A stretch of 55,496 nucleotides of DNA from contig WGMQ01000044.1 of NCBI GenBank assembly GCA_016125005.1, forward strand, positions 1 to 55,496, given 5' to 3'. Shown piece by piece: positions 33,709-43,503 of this stretch. Positions within the stretch are counted from its first letter, which is position 1; each line of letters starts with the position of its first letter. The notes beneath the pieces are model-generated. The model worked only from the letters and a program-made list of their open reading frames with translations, made no database searches and was not told the origin of the DNA. This DNA comes from a bacterium (GTDB taxonomy: Bacteria > Sumerlaeota > Sumerlaeia > SLMS01). The translations under genes and the position numbers were made by a program.

Positions 33709-35349
33709 ATGAGCACCATGCTTGATGCCACACCCGCGCCGCTGGGCGAGTTCCGCAACCAGCCGCCGACCGATTTTTCCAAGCGCGAATCGCGAGAGAG
33801 CTTCAAGGCCGCCCTCGCGCAGGCCCGCGCGAAATTCCCCGTCGCCGTGCCGCTCGTCATCGACGGCCAGCGCATCGAGACGGCGGAGAAGATCGACTCC
33901 GTCAATCCCGCGCAGTTCACGGAGGTCGTCGGCACCTCCGCCAGTGCCAGCGCCGCCCACGTCGATCAGGCCGTCCTCGCCGCCCGTGCCGCGTTTCGCT
34001 CGTGGTCGCGCACGGAGCCTGAGGAGCGCGCCGGTGTCCTCATCGCCGCTGCGAATCTGCTCAAGGCGCGAAAGCATTTCTTCGCCGCGATCGCCGTGCT
34101 CGAGTCGGGCAAGGCCTGGCGCGAGGCCGACGCGGACGTGGACGAAGCCATCGACTTCCTCGAGTTCTACGCCCGCGAGATGGTCCGCATCGGGCAACCG
34201 CGGCGCCTGCAACACTACCTGCTCGGCGAGCGCAACGACCTCACCTACCACGCGCTCGGCGTCGTGGGCGTCATCGGCCCCTGGAACTTCCCGCTCGCGA
34301 TTCCCGTCGGCATGGCCGCCGCCGCGATCGTGGCGGGAAACACCGTGATCCTCAAGCCAGCCGAACAGACACCGGTCATCACCAGCCTTTGGGTGGACCT
34401 GATGTTGGAGGCGGGCCTGCCGCCCGGCGTGCTGCATTACCTGCCGGGCAGGGGAGAGGTCTGCGGTGCGCGCCTTGTCCAGCATCCGGACGTGAACATG
34501 ATCGTCTTCACCGGCAGCCGCGAGGTTGGCCTTCATATCATCCGCGAAGCGGCCACGGTGCGCGACGGACAGCACTTCGTGAAGCGCGTCGTGACGGAAA
34601 TGGGCGGCAAGAACGCCCTCATCGTGGACGGCAGCGCGGACGTCGATGCGGCCGTTCCCGACGTGCTCTACAGCGCCTTCGGATTCAGCGGACAGAAGTG
34701 CTCCGCGTGCTCGCGCGTGATCCTCCTTGAGGAGGTCTACGACGAGGTGGTCACGCGACTCAAGGAAGGCGCCCACTCGCTCAAGATCGGGCTTCCCGAA
34801 CATCCCGCCACGCAGGTCGGCCCCGTGATCGATGCAGACGCCGCCGCGAAGGTGCGCCGCTACGTGGAACTCGGTCGCAGCCAGGCGAAGCCGATCCATA
34901 TCGGCGATGTGAGCAAGTACGTGGGTGAAGGATTCTTCGTTCCACCCAGCATTTTCACCGTCGATTCTGCCCGCCACGCCCTCGCGCAGGAGGAGATTTT
35001 CGGGCCGGTGCTGACGGTGCTCCGGGCGAAGGATTTCGACGAAGCCCTCGAGATCGCCAACAGCACACCCTACGCCCTCACGGGGGGCGTCCACTCGCGC
35101 ACGCCGAGCAACCTGCGTCGTGCGCGCGAGGAGTTCCAAGCCGGCAATCTATACCTCAATCGAACCATCACCGGCGCCATCGTCGGTCGCCAGCCCTTCG
35201 GCGGCTACCGCCTGAGCGGCATCGGCTCGAAGGCGGGCGGTCCGGATTACCTCCGCCAGTTCCTCGTCGCCCGCGTCGCCACCGAGAACATGATGCGCAA
35301 CGGCGTCGCGTCCCTTACGGAGTCCGCGGTGCAGACCTGGGAGGACTGA
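33709..35349 (+). CDS. pruA: L-glutamate gamma-semialdehyde dehydrogenase
   Basis: 546 residues. NAD-dependent aldehyde dehydrogenase that converts glutamate semialdehyde to glutamate, completing proline breakdown. VVGVIGPWNFPLAIP and FTGSREVGL belong to the cofactor site. The catalytic Glu is in VTEMGGKNALIV and the catalytic Cys in FGFSGQKCSACSR, the P5C-dehydrogenase form. GGAG precedes the ATG. It is in an operon with proline dehydrogenase. Confidence 0.96.
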   Translation: MSTMLDATPAPLGEFRNQPPTDFSKRESRESFKAALAQARAKFPVAVPLVIDGQRIETAEKIDSVNPAQFTEVVGTSASASAAHVDQAVLAARAAFRSWSRTEPEERAGVLIAAANLLKARKHFFAAIAVLESGKAWREADADVDEAIDFLEFYAREMVRIGQPRRLQHYLLGERNDLTYHALGVVGVIGPWNFPLAIPVGMAAAAIVAGNTVILKPAEQTPVITSLWVDLMLEAGLPPGVLHYLPGRGEVCGARLVQHPDVNMIVFTGSREVGLHIIREAATVRDGQHFVKRVVTEMGGKNALIVDGSADVDAAVPDVLYSAFGFSGQKCSACSRVILLEEVYDEVVTRLKEGAHSLKIGLPEHPATQVGPVIDADAAAKVRRYVELGRSQAKPIHIGDVSKYVGEGFFVPPSIFTVDSARHALAQEEIFGPVLTVLRAKDFDEALEIANSTPYALTGGVHSRTPSNLRRAREEFQAGNLYLNRTITGAIVGRQPFGGYRLSGIGSKAGGPDYLRQFLVARVATENMMRNGVASLTESAVQTWED

Positions 35350-35371
35350 CCTGGCGTCTACTCAGTAGAAA

Positions 35372-35399
35372 GCCCGCCCGGACCTTGATTCCCCGGGCC
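35372..35399. terminator. Weak stem-loop between convergent genes
   Basis: CCCGG (35377-35381) and CCGGG (35393-35397), with GCCCG/CGGGC as an alternative pairing, lie between the convergent pruA and parvulin genes. No T tract is evident, so the assignment is weak. Confidence 0.3.
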
Positions 35400-35420
35400 T
35401 CGCCATGCGGGTCGAACGTC

Positions 35421-36992
35421 TCATTCAGCCCCCTGCCCCACCTGCTCCGCCCTCTTGGTCATTTGCGTGCGTCGCCACATTTCGACCAGCAGCGGGCGGA
35501 GCTCATTCAGGTTGGGTTTCTTCTCTTCTTTGCGCAGCGGTTTCACGATGATGATGGCATCGCCAAGGTCAGCGGGGCGGGAATAGGTGTTGAGTGGCGT
35601 GCGCTCCAGGATTGGATCGAGGAGTGGGCTGGAACCGTAAATCTCTTGGGCGACGCCGTAACGGCCTGCGGGAATTGCGGCAACGAGCAGTTTGCCCAGT
35701 TCGTCGTTTGGCAACGAGGGGTTGGAAGCGACAATCTCCATCGCGCGGTTCAGATCTGTTTCGAGCCGGGAGACCATCTCTTCGCGGGTGGTCAGCCCCT
35801 GATCTGCCAGCGAGGCGGTACGGAAAACCCACGCATCCATGGACCAATCCCTCCCAAGGCGTGGCAAAAGTTCCTCGTATGTGGCCTTCAGGTCCTCCTC
35901 GCTGGGCTCAAGCTCCAGAAGCCATCGCCGAAGAGTCACCTCCTTGCGCGTCGCATCCGCGATCATCGGCCTGATTGCCACCCATTCGGGATCGCTCGGC
36001 TCAATCGCGTGCGCTGCCATCATCGCCGCCCGTGCCATTTCCTGCGCGGGGCCGCTCATCTCAGGCCATTGGCTGGCAAGGAAATCACCTGGTGCCACAA
36101 ACGGATTCGTGACGATCTCATCCATGCCGATGAAACCGGCGGGCACGAAGTGGAGCGTGTTGTTGGCAAGCCATGGTTCGAATGGGTTCGCGTCGTCATT
36201 CAGTGGGAGAAACCGGGGGGTCTCACGCGCTTCGAAATCGGCGATCAGAGACTGCCAGCGTTCGCCCACTGATTGCTGGCGCCAGTGCCTGCCCAGGCGC
36301 TCGTGCCATACGGGATGGGCCAGGTCAAGCGGGGGCATCTTATCTGTGACTCGGTATAGGTAGAATCCGCGCGGGGTTTCGAAGGGCTCGGAGACGACTC
36401 CCTCCTCAAGGGCGAAGACGAATGCGTCGACTTCTGGGGAAAGGGTTCCCCGCCTGACGGTCCCGACCACGCCTCCCTTTGCGCGACTGGACGACTCGCT
36501 GTAGCGACGAGCGACCTCGCCGAATGGCGTCCCTCCAACAATCTCTGCCCGAGCGGCCTCGATCAGCTTGCGGGCTACTGCCGGACCGTCCGGTCCAATT
36601 GAGCGCACATGGATCGATTCGAGAGTTAGCGTATCGACCATCTGGCTTGCGTAGGCAGCTCGGTGGTCCTCCAGCCAGGATGCCAGCTCTTCGTCGGAGG
36701 GATCCGAGATTGTTGCCTCCAGCCGCTTGGCGATAAGGCGCTGCGCCGTCTGGCTCTCACGGTATTGCTGAAGCAGCAGCGTCCAGGATGTGGGCGCATC
36801 CGCAGAGTCGACGGATATCGAATCCAACAGGTCGTGTGTTAACGCTGCCGAACCGGCAGAGGGGATCATGGGGGCAACATATTGCTCCCAGCGCTGCTGG
36901 TACTCGGGAGTCGTTTCACTCCATGGGGCGGCGGAGAGAGCGGCGGGCGCGAAGATGACCAGCAGGGCATACAGCGAAGCAAACCGAGGCAT
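35421..36992 (-). CDS. Periplasmic parvulin-type peptidyl-prolyl isomerase
   Basis: 523 residues with an N-terminal signal peptide (LYALLVIFAPAALSAA). The parvulin domain (about residues 130-215) shows FGEVARRYSESSSRAKGG, GTLSPEVDAFVFALEEGVVSEPFETPRGFYLYRV. The flanking helical regions resemble SurA/PpiC-type chaperones, and a second, degenerate domain may lie in the C-terminal half. It probably assists folding of exported proteins. AAAAGGG precedes the ATG. Confidence 0.85.
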   Translation of the reverse strand: MPRFASLYALLVIFAPAALSAAPWSETTPEYQQRWEQYVAPMIPSAGSAALTHDLLDSISVDSADAPTSWTLLLQQYRESQTAQRLIAKRLEATISDPSDEELASWLEDHRAAYASQMVDTLTLESIHVRSIGPDGPAVARKLIEAARAEIVGGTPFGEVARRYSESSSRAKGGVVGTVRRGTLSPEVDAFVFALEEGVVSEPFETPRGFYLYRVTDKMPPLDLAHPVWHERLGRHWRQQSVGERWQSLIADFEARETPRFLPLNDDANPFEPWLANNTLHFVPAGFIGMDEIVTNPFVAPGDFLASQWPEMSGPAQEMARAAMMAAHAIEPSDPEWVAIRPMIADATRKEVTLRRWLLELEPSEEDLKATYEELLPRLGRDWSMDAWVFRTASLADQGLTTREEMVSRLETDLNRAMEIVASNPSLPNDELGKLLVAAIPAGRYGVAQEIYGSSPLLDPILERTPLNTYSRPADLGDAIIIVKPLRKEEKKPNLNELRPLLVEMWRRTQMTKRAEQVGQGAE

Positions 36993-37013
36993 AGAAACCC
37001 TTTTCAGGAGTGC

Positions 37014-37058
37014 AAAAAAAAGCGGGGCGGAGCACTGATTCGTGCCGACCGCCCCGCT
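37014..37058 (-). terminator. Terminator of secreted LamG-like gene
   Basis: On the reverse strand AGCGGGGCGG (37058-37049) pairs with CCGCCCCGCT (37030-37021), followed by a run of T (A tract at 37014-37020 on the plus strand). It lies 45 bp after the stop. Confidence 0.85.
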
Positions 37059-37102
37059 GATGTGATTTGATTCAACCGCCGAAGCGGGTGCGGAAGCGAA
37101 CC

Positions 37103-37876
37103 TTAGTAGAGGTCCCAGTCCTGCACGTCGGTGGTGATGGCGCCGGTGCTGACGACCACGTCGTCGATCAGCGTATCGTTCGCGGCGGTCACGCCGAGGC
37201 CGATGCGGAGGTTGCTGATGCCGGGGGCAATTGCCGTCCCGGTGAAGGTCACCTGATCGGCGACGATCTCGGTGTCGTTCACGTAGAACTTGGCAAAGGT
37301 CTGGCCGATGGAAACGCCGAGCTTCGTCCAGGCGCCGGCAACGCGATCCGGGCCGTTGAGCAGCGTGTAGTAGCCGTTGGAGCCAGAGGCCGAGGGGGCG
37401 CCCGCAATGCCGATGAAGCGCGCGACGTACTTGTTGGCGGTGCCATCGTTGTTTGCCGTGGTGGAGTTCCAGGTGCCCAGGTTGAAGATGTGGGCGACGT
37501 TGTCAGCCGCGCGGAGGGAAACGCCGAGGCGGGTCGGAACGGTGGCCGACTTGGTCCAGTACTCGAGGTTGATGGGATCCACGTCCGTGGGGACGTAGGG
37601 GGTTGTGAAGCTGCCACCGGTGGGGAGAGCGCGATTGGCAGTCCAGGAGCTGGTACCAACCAACAGAACAGCCTTGTCGGAGCCAGCGTGCTGGTTTCCT
37701 GCGTCAACTGAGAAAGTGACGCCAGTGGTGGTACCACCGGTTCCAGCGACAACCGAGTACGCCGCTTCGAAAGCGGTCTGATCGGCGTAGCTCTCGAACG
37801 TTTCGGTAAGAACCACGGCGGCGGAGGCAGAACCAGCAAGCAGCATGGCTGCTGCGGCCAAAATCATCTTCTTCAT
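37103..37876 (-). CDS. Secreted LamG/concanavalin-like protein
   Basis: 257 residues from the ATG at 37876 (AAGGAG upstream). A clear signal peptide (KKMILAAAAMLLAGSASA) is followed by a beta-rich domain rich in Thr, Ala and Gly, with VVLTETFESYAD at its start and NDTLIDDVVVSTG near the end, as in concanavalin A-like/LamG jelly-roll proteins. It has no catalytic residues that I recognise and no obvious C-terminal sorting signal. It is presumably a cell-surface or secreted binding protein. It has its own terminator. Confidence 0.75.
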   Translation of the reverse strand: MKKMILAAAAMLLAGSASAAVVLTETFESYADQTAFEAAYSVVAGTGGTTTGVTFSVDAGNQHAGSDKAVLLVGTSSWTANRALPTGGSFTTPYVPTDVDPINLEYWTKSATVPTRLGVSLRAADNVAHIFNLGTWNSTTANNDGTANKYVARFIGIAGAPSASGSNGYYTLLNGPDRVAGAWTKLGVSIGQTFAKFYVNDTEIVADQVTFTGTAIAPGISNLRIGLGVTAANDTLIDDVVVSTGAITTDVQDWDLY

Positions 37877-37976
37877 GACTGCATACTCCTTCTTTCGAAA
37901 ATGAGCCGGAGACAAACTTCCTCCGACGACACCGGACCATGGCTCTCGGGCCGGGCACAGGTCAATACTTAAGGGC

Positions 37977-38014
37977 TTTCGTTGAAACGAAAAACTATTG
38001 GGTCCATTTGGACC
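37977..38014. promoter_or_regulatory. Inverted repeats upstream of symporter and LamG genes
   Basis: TTTCGTT/AACGAAA (37977-37992) and the palindrome GGTCCATTTGGACC (38001-38014) lie in the divergent region between the LamG-like gene and the sodium symporter. They are possible operators. Confidence 0.3.
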
Positions 38015-38143
38015 GTCACCTCCGGATGGTCGCTTCGGTCCAAATCAGTGCCAGTTATCCCGAATTAGCGGACGTATTCTGTCTTGCTACCGTGGGCACG
38101 CGCCCTCCTGATTGCCGGAATTCGATCCAGAGGGGGCCTCGCC

Positions 38144-39916
38144 GTGCAGCTTCAAACTTTTGATTGGGCAATTATTGGAGCGTTTTTCCTGGTTTCCCTC
38201 CTCGTTGGGCTCGTCTCCATGAGGAGGGCAGGAAAGAACAGCGAAGAGTTCTTTCTCTCGGGTCGGTCCATGCCTTGGTGGCTGCTGGGGACGTCGATGG
38301 TGGCCACGACTTTCTCGACCGACACACCGAACCTGGTCACGGATTTGGTGCGCGGCGGGGGAGTGTCGGCCAACTGGGCCTGGTGGGCGTTCCTGCTGAC
38401 GGGCATGTTGACCACGTTCGTCTATGCGCGGCTTTGGCGCCGGTCGGGGGTCTTCACGGACATCGAGTTCTACGAACTGCGCTATGGCGGACGACCCGCG
38501 GCGCTCCTCCGTGGATTCCGGGCGCTCTACCTTGGGCTCTTCTTCAACATGGTGGTGATCGCCTCGGTCAGCGTGGCCGCCATCAAGATCGGCGGCATCA
38601 TGTTCGGGCTCTCGCCGTTCCAAACGATCTTCTGGGCGTCGCTCATCACGGTCCTTTACAGTGCTCTGGGGGGTCTCAGGGGGGTCATCCTGACGGACTT
38701 CGTGCAGTTCGGGCTGGCGATGCTCGGCAGCCTGGCGGCGGCCTGGTACGCGGTCGCTCATCCCAAGGTGGGCGGGCTGGGGAACCTGCTGGCGCATGAG
38801 AACGTGGTGGGAAAGCTGTCCCTCCTGCCCGACTTTTCCGACACGAACGCCGCGCTGGCCATCTTCATCGTGCCGTTGGCGGTGCAGTGGTGGAGCGTCT
38901 GGTATCCCGGCTCGGAGCCGGGTGGCGGCGGCTACGTGGCCCAGCGCATGTTGGCGGCAAAGGACGAGCAGAACGCCATGGGTGCGTCGCTCCTCTTCAT
39001 GGTGGCGCACTATGCGTTGCGCCCCTGGCCGTGGATCATCGTGGCGCTGGCGTCGCTGGTGGTATTCCCCGATGTGGATTCGATCGCGGCGGCCTTCCCG
39101 AGCGTGGCGGCGGACAAGCTCGGGAACGACCTCGGCTATCCGGCCATGCTGACGTTCCTTCCGCCGGGGTTGCTGGGGCTGGTGGTGGCGTCGCTGATTG
39201 CCGCCTACATGAGCACGATTTCCACGCAGATCAACCTCGGTGCGTCCTACGTGACGAACGACTTCTGGAAGCGCTTCGTGAGCCCCAAGGCCTCAGAGCG
39301 CGAACTGGTGAACGTGGGGCGTGTGGTGACGGTGCTGCTCATGGTCCTGGGCGGGCTGTTGGCGCTCAAGCTCCAGTCGGCAAAGCAGGCCTTCGACCTG
39401 CTCATGCAGATCGGCGCAGGCACCGGGCTTATCTTCATCCTGCGCTGGTTCTGGTGGCGCGTGAATGCCTGGAGCGAGATCGTCGCCATGATCGTCTCGT
39501 TCGTGTTTGCGCTGGCAATCTTCTTCGTCCAGCCCGCCTGGGCCGACTATGTGAAGTTCACGGCGGGCGTGGCGGTGACGACGGTTGCGTGGGTGCTGGT
39601 GGCGCTTGCGACCCCGGCGGAAAGCCGCGAGGTGCTGGAGAATTTCGTGCGCAAGCTGCGCCCGGGCGGTCCCGGCTGGGCCAAGATCGTGCGCGCGGCA
39701 CGCGAGCGCGGCGAGGAACTGGAGACCCCGGGCCAAGGGTGGAACGTGCCTGCAGGGATCCTCTGCACGTTCTTCGGCTGCCTGATGGTCTACGGGGCGC
39801 TGTTCGCGACCGGGTACTGGATCTATGGCCAAATGGCCCTTGCGATCGGCCTGACTGCCCTCGCCGTGGTGAGCGGCGGCATTGTGGTGGCGCTTTGGAG
39901 GCGACTGGCTGCGTGA
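38144..39916 (+). CDS. Sodium:solute symporter family protein
   Basis: 590 residues from the GTG at 38144, chosen for AGAGGGGG eight bases upstream. About 13-14 membrane helices of the SSS/LeuT fold. The first helices (FFLVSLLVGLVSMRRAGKNSEEFFLSGRSMPWW) and the discontinuous sodium-binding helix with TTFSTDTPN are typical; TISTQINLGASYVTNDFWKRF is the conserved later loop. The substrate is not evident; sugars, amino acids or carboxylates are possible. Confidence 0.92.
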   Translation: MQLQTFDWAIIGAFFLVSLLVGLVSMRRAGKNSEEFFLSGRSMPWWLLGTSMVATTFSTDTPNLVTDLVRGGGVSANWAWWAFLLTGMLTTFVYARLWRRSGVFTDIEFYELRYGGRPAALLRGFRALYLGLFFNMVVIASVSVAAIKIGGIMFGLSPFQTIFWASLITVLYSALGGLRGVILTDFVQFGLAMLGSLAAAWYAVAHPKVGGLGNLLAHENVVGKLSLLPDFSDTNAALAIFIVPLAVQWWSVWYPGSEPGGGGYVAQRMLAAKDEQNAMGASLLFMVAHYALRPWPWIIVALASLVVFPDVDSIAAAFPSVAADKLGNDLGYPAMLTFLPPGLLGLVVASLIAAYMSTISTQINLGASYVTNDFWKRFVSPKASERELVNVGRVVTVLLMVLGGLLALKLQSAKQAFDLLMQIGAGTGLIFILRWFWWRVNAWSEIVAMIVSFVFALAIFFVQPAWADYVKFTAGVAVTTVAWVLVALATPAESREVLENFVRKLRPGGPGWAKIVRAARERGEELETPGQGWNVPAGILCTFFGCLMVYGALFATGYWIYGQMALAIGLTALAVVSGGIVVALWRRLAA

Positions 39917-39934
39917 GGCCGGGATGCGCCTTGA

Positions 39935-40150
39935 TGGATTACGCCGATGCGACACCTTTCAGGGTCGGATCCCGTCATCGTCGGTCCGGTGGTGTCGGCC
40001 TTTGCGGCCTCAACCACCGGCTGTGAGCTGCCATCCTTTCAGGATGTTTTCGGCGGGCGAGGGCGCCTTCGGTCGATCGGACAGAATGGCTGGTCCGATT
40101 TCGTTCCACCAGCCTCGTCCCGAGAATCTGCGAAATCGGCGTAATCTGCG
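39935..40150. repeat. Possible interspersed intergenic repeat
   Basis: Of the 399 bases between the symporter and pgk, this part holds short self-similar phrases (CACCTTTCAGGGTCGG, then CATCCTTTCAGGATG, and GGTGGTGTCGGCC/GGCCTCAACCACC, which can pair). They look like a non-coding dispersed repeat, and it carries small open frames on both strands that look spurious. I cannot confirm copies elsewhere from this window alone. Nothing else is evident up to the pgk start at 40316. Confidence 0.35.
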
Positions 40151-40315
40151 GTCGCGCTTTTCGCCGCCGCCCACAGCGCTCCCGGTTGATGAAAACTTGA
40201 TGGTCCGTGACACACAACCGGTCGCTTTCCCCTCGCCCCGTCCCGGCCCGGCGGGTTCACTCTTCGCCGTTCTCCGGCGCCAGCCGGCATTCCGTATCAC
40301 CCAAGAGGTTCTCCC

Positions 40316-41536
40316 GTGGCCAAGCGATCCGTCGATCAACTGGACGTCAAAGGTAAGAAGGTTCTCGTGCGCGTTGACTTCAACGTGCCGCTCGACAAGC
40401 AACTCGCCATCACCGACGACAATCGCATCGTCGAGGCGCTCCCCACCATCAAGCACCTGATCGCCAAGGGCGCACGCACCATCATCGTGTCCCACCTGGG
40501 CCGCCCCGACGGCAAGGTCGTGCCCTCCATGAGCCTCAAGCCCGCCGCCGAGCGCCTCTCGCAGCTCCTCGGCCAGCCCGTTCCCCTCGCCCCGGACTGC
40601 GTCGGTCCCGAGGTCAAGGCCCTCGCCGACAAGCTCAAGGACGGCGAAGTCCTCATGCTCGAGAATGTCCGCTTCCACGCCGAGGAAGAGGAGAAGAAGA
40701 ACAAGGAAACCAAGCAGTTCTCCCCGGCCCGCGACAAGTTCTGCGAAGAGCTTGCTTCCCTCGCCGAGCTCTACGTCAACGACGCCTTCGGCACGGCCCA
40801 CCGCGACCACGTCTCCACGACGGGCGTCGCCAAGAAGCTCCACCCGAACGCCTGCGGCTTCCTGATCCAGAAGGAACTCAAGTACCTCCAGGACGCCCTC
40901 GACGCCCCCAAGCACCCGCTCGTTGCCATCCTCGGCGGCTCCAAGGTCTCCAGCAAGATCGGCGTCATCAAGGCCCTCATGGAGAAGGTCGACACCCTCA
41001 TCATCGGCGGCGGCATGACCTTCACCTTCCTCAAGGTCCAGGGGAAGGAAATCGGCAAGTCGCTCTATGACGCCGAGTCCGCCGAGATCGCCAAGGCCCT
41101 CCTGGAAGAAATCAAGGCCAAGGGCAAGGACGTGGTCTTTGCCGAGGACGTGCTCGTGGCCGACAAGTTCGACAACAGCGCCAACACCAAGTACGTCTCC
41201 GTCGACGCCATGCCCGCCGACATGGAAGGCGTGGACATCGGCCCGAAGACCATCGCCAAGTTCCAGCAGATCATCGCCAAGGCGGGCACCGTGGTGTGGA
41301 ACGGCCCCGTGGGTGTGTTCGAGATCGACGCCTTCGCGAAGGGCACCAAGGCCATCGGCGAGGCAATGGCCGCCAGCAGCGCCATCACAATCATCGGCGG
41401 CGGCGACAGCGCAGCAGCGGTCCTCAAGTTCGGCCTGTCCGACAAGATGACCCACATCTCCACCGGCGGCGGCGCGAGCCTCGAGTTCCTCGAAGGCAAG
41501 AAGCTCCCCGGCATCGCGGCGCTCGACGAAGCCTGA
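40316..41536 (+). CDS. pgk: Phosphoglycerate kinase
   Basis: 406 residues from GTG. Cytoplasmic glycolytic enzyme transferring phosphate from 1,3-bisphosphoglycerate to ADP. Signatures KKVLVRVDFNVPLD, SHLGRPDG, LMLENVRFHAEEE and the GGGDSAAAV loop near the C-terminus are intact. AGGTTCTCCC precedes the GTG. It is followed by a strong terminator. Confidence 0.98.
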   Translation: MAKRSVDQLDVKGKKVLVRVDFNVPLDKQLAITDDNRIVEALPTIKHLIAKGARTIIVSHLGRPDGKVVPSMSLKPAAERLSQLLGQPVPLAPDCVGPEVKALADKLKDGEVLMLENVRFHAEEEEKKNKETKQFSPARDKFCEELASLAELYVNDAFGTAHRDHVSTTGVAKKLHPNACGFLIQKELKYLQDALDAPKHPLVAILGGSKVSSKIGVIKALMEKVDTLIIGGGMTFTFLKVQGKEIGKSLYDAESAEIAKALLEEIKAKGKDVVFAEDVLVADKFDNSANTKYVSVDAMPADMEGVDIGPKTIAKFQQIIAKAGTVVWNGPVGVFEIDAFAKGTKAIGEAMAASSAITIIGGGDSAAAVLKFGLSDKMTHISTGGGASLEFLEGKKLPGIAALDEA

Positions 41537-41564
41537 TCCAGGCGCCGAATGCAGACCATCACGA

Positions 41565-41601
41565 GAGGTGCCCGGCTGCGGTCGGGCGCCTCTTCTTTTT
41601 T
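41565..41601 (+). terminator. pgk: Terminator after pgk
   Basis: GAGGTGCCCG (41565-41574) pairs with CGGGCGCCTC (41583-41592), with one mismatch, followed by TTCTTTTTTG. Confidence 0.85.
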
Positions 41602-41688
41602 GGGCCTCAGCCCCCTTCGCGACTCACCGGTTGACACCCCCCGTCCCCGCGCAAGGATTCGCCCCTCTTGAACGGAGGTCGCCTGCCC

Positions 41689-43455
41689 ATGCTGCTCACG
41701 TCGATGAAGGAAGAACTCAATATTGCCCTCAAGGCGGCCGTGCAGGCCGCGGGAAAGTCCTTCGAGGACCTGGGGGTGGCCTTCGAGCGCGCCGCGCTTG
41801 GTCCCTGCAAGTCGCCCGATCACGGTGACCTTGCCACCAACGCCGCCATGCTGCTTGCCAAGCCGCTCGGCACCAACCCGATCGCCCTCGGCACCGCCAT
41901 TGCCGAGCAACTGGCCGCCCATCCGTTCATTGCCAAGGCCGAGGCCGTGAAGCCCGGCTTCGTCAACCTGCGCCTCTCACCCGCGGCCTTCGCCCATGTG
42001 CTCAGCTACGTGAAGCAGCAGCGCGAGGCCTACGGCGACAGCACCCTGGGCCAGAAGCGCCGCGTGCTGCTCGAGTTCGTCTCCGCCAACCCGACGGGGC
42101 CCATGCACCTCGGCCACTGTCGCCACGCTGCAACGGGCGACTCGTTGGCGCGCATCCTCCGCGCCGCCAGCTATGACGTCACCACCGAGTTTTACATCAA
42201 CGATGCCGGTGCCCAGATCAAGGCCCTCGGCCGCAGCTTTCGCTACGCCTGCCTCAAGGTTGCCGGGCTTCTCGATCCCGCCACGGTCCAGCACGAGAAC
42301 GACCCCGAGACCGGGCGCGCGTTCATCGTCCACGATGGCGAACGTGTCCAGTACACCGGCGACTACATGGAGGAATTCGCGCGCGAGTTCGTTTCCACCG
42401 CCACTCCCGACCAGCTCCTCGGCATGAGCCCGGAGGAATTCTCCCTCGAAGCGCGCAACCGTAATCTGGAGATGATCAAGCGCGACCTCGGTGCCATGGG
42501 CGTCTTCTTCGACAACTATGTCAGCGAAAAGGCCCTACATGAAAACGCCGCCGTCGAGGAAGCGATGCTGAAGCTTCGCGAGTCCGGCCGCACCTACGAG
42601 CAGGACGGCGCCGTGTGGCTGAAGACCCAGGATTATGGCGACCCGGAGGACCGCGTCCTCATCAAGGGGGACGGCGCCTACACCTACCTGGTCCCGGACA
42701 TCGCCTACCACCACGACAAGTACCTGCGCGGCTACGATCGCTACATTAATGTCTTCGGCGCCGACCACGGTGGTTACCTGCCGCGCCTGAAGGCGGGCGT
42801 CGCGGCGCTCGGCCACGATCCCGAGGCTTTGACCATCATCCTGCTGCGGCTGGTGTTCCTCACGCGCGGCGGTCAGCGCGTCAAGTTTAGCAAGCGCGCC
42901 GGAAACTTCGTCGCCCTTTCCGACGTGGTTGAGGAGGCGGGCCCCGACGCGGCGCGCTGGTTCATCCTCTGCCGCTCCAGCGACTCGGAGTTCGAATTTG
43001 ACCTGGACCTGGCCAAGCAGGCCAGCAGCCAGAACCCCGTCTACAAGGTCCAGTACGCCCACGCGCGCATCTGCACCATGATCGACAAGGGCACGGAAGA
43101 GGGCTTCACCATGCTGGCCGATCCGGCCCGTGTGGCGGACATCCTGACTGCCCCCATCGAACGCGACATGATCCTCTATCTGGCCCAGTTCCCCGAAGTG
43201 GTCGAACGGAGCGCCCGCGAGCTTTCCGTGCATCACATCCCGGCCTACGCGCTCGGGCTGGCCGACCTGTGGAACAGCTATTACAGCATGGCCCGCACGG
43301 ACGAAACCTTCCGCGTGCTGCGTCCCGAGGCGAAGGAACTGAGCGAAGCCCGCCTGTTCCTCGCCGACACCATGCGTCAGGTCCTCTCCAACGCCCTCGG
43401 CCTGATGGGAATCACCGCCCCGAGCCGCATGACCAAGGCCGCCGAGGCGGAGTAA
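41689..43455 (+). CDS. argS: Arginyl-tRNA synthetase
   Basis: 588 residues from the ATG at 41689, chosen because GGAGG lies 10 bases upstream. Charges tRNA-Arg in the cytoplasm. Class I HIGH motif as GPMHLGHC, KMSKS-like loop as KFSKRAGNF, N-terminal Add1 domain (AALGPCKSPDHGDLATNAAMLLAK) and C-terminal DALR anticodon-binding domain (YNSYYSMARTDE-like helices) are all present. Confidence 0.98.
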   Translation: MLLTSMKEELNIALKAAVQAAGKSFEDLGVAFERAALGPCKSPDHGDLATNAAMLLAKPLGTNPIALGTAIAEQLAAHPFIAKAEAVKPGFVNLRLSPAAFAHVLSYVKQQREAYGDSTLGQKRRVLLEFVSANPTGPMHLGHCRHAATGDSLARILRAASYDVTTEFYINDAGAQIKALGRSFRYACLKVAGLLDPATVQHENDPETGRAFIVHDGERVQYTGDYMEEFAREFVSTATPDQLLGMSPEEFSLEARNRNLEMIKRDLGAMGVFFDNYVSEKALHENAAVEEAMLKLRESGRTYEQDGAVWLKTQDYGDPEDRVLIKGDGAYTYLVPDIAYHHDKYLRGYDRYINVFGADHGGYLPRLKAGVAALGHDPEALTIILLRLVFLTRGGQRVKFSKRAGNFVALSDVVEEAGPDAARWFILCRSSDSEFEFDLDLAKQASSQNPVYKVQYAHARICTMIDKGTEEGFTMLADPARVADILTAPIERDMILYLAQFPEVVERSARELSVHHIPAYALGLADLWNSYYSMARTDETFRVLRPEAKELSEARLFLADTMRQVLSNALGLMGITAPSRMTKAAEAE

Positions 43456-43503
43456 GCGGAAACCACAGGGCTTGCTTTCCAACCCACGTCGTGCCTACGC
43501 TGC

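Noticed and set aside
32236..35139. Very long reverse-strand open frame (967 codons)
   Set aside because: It is antisense to proline dehydrogenase and pruA, which match their families throughout; high GC leaves the opposite frame open.
40010..41455. Long reverse frame over pgk
   Set aside because: Shadow of pgk; low-complexity Leu/Gly/Asp composition.
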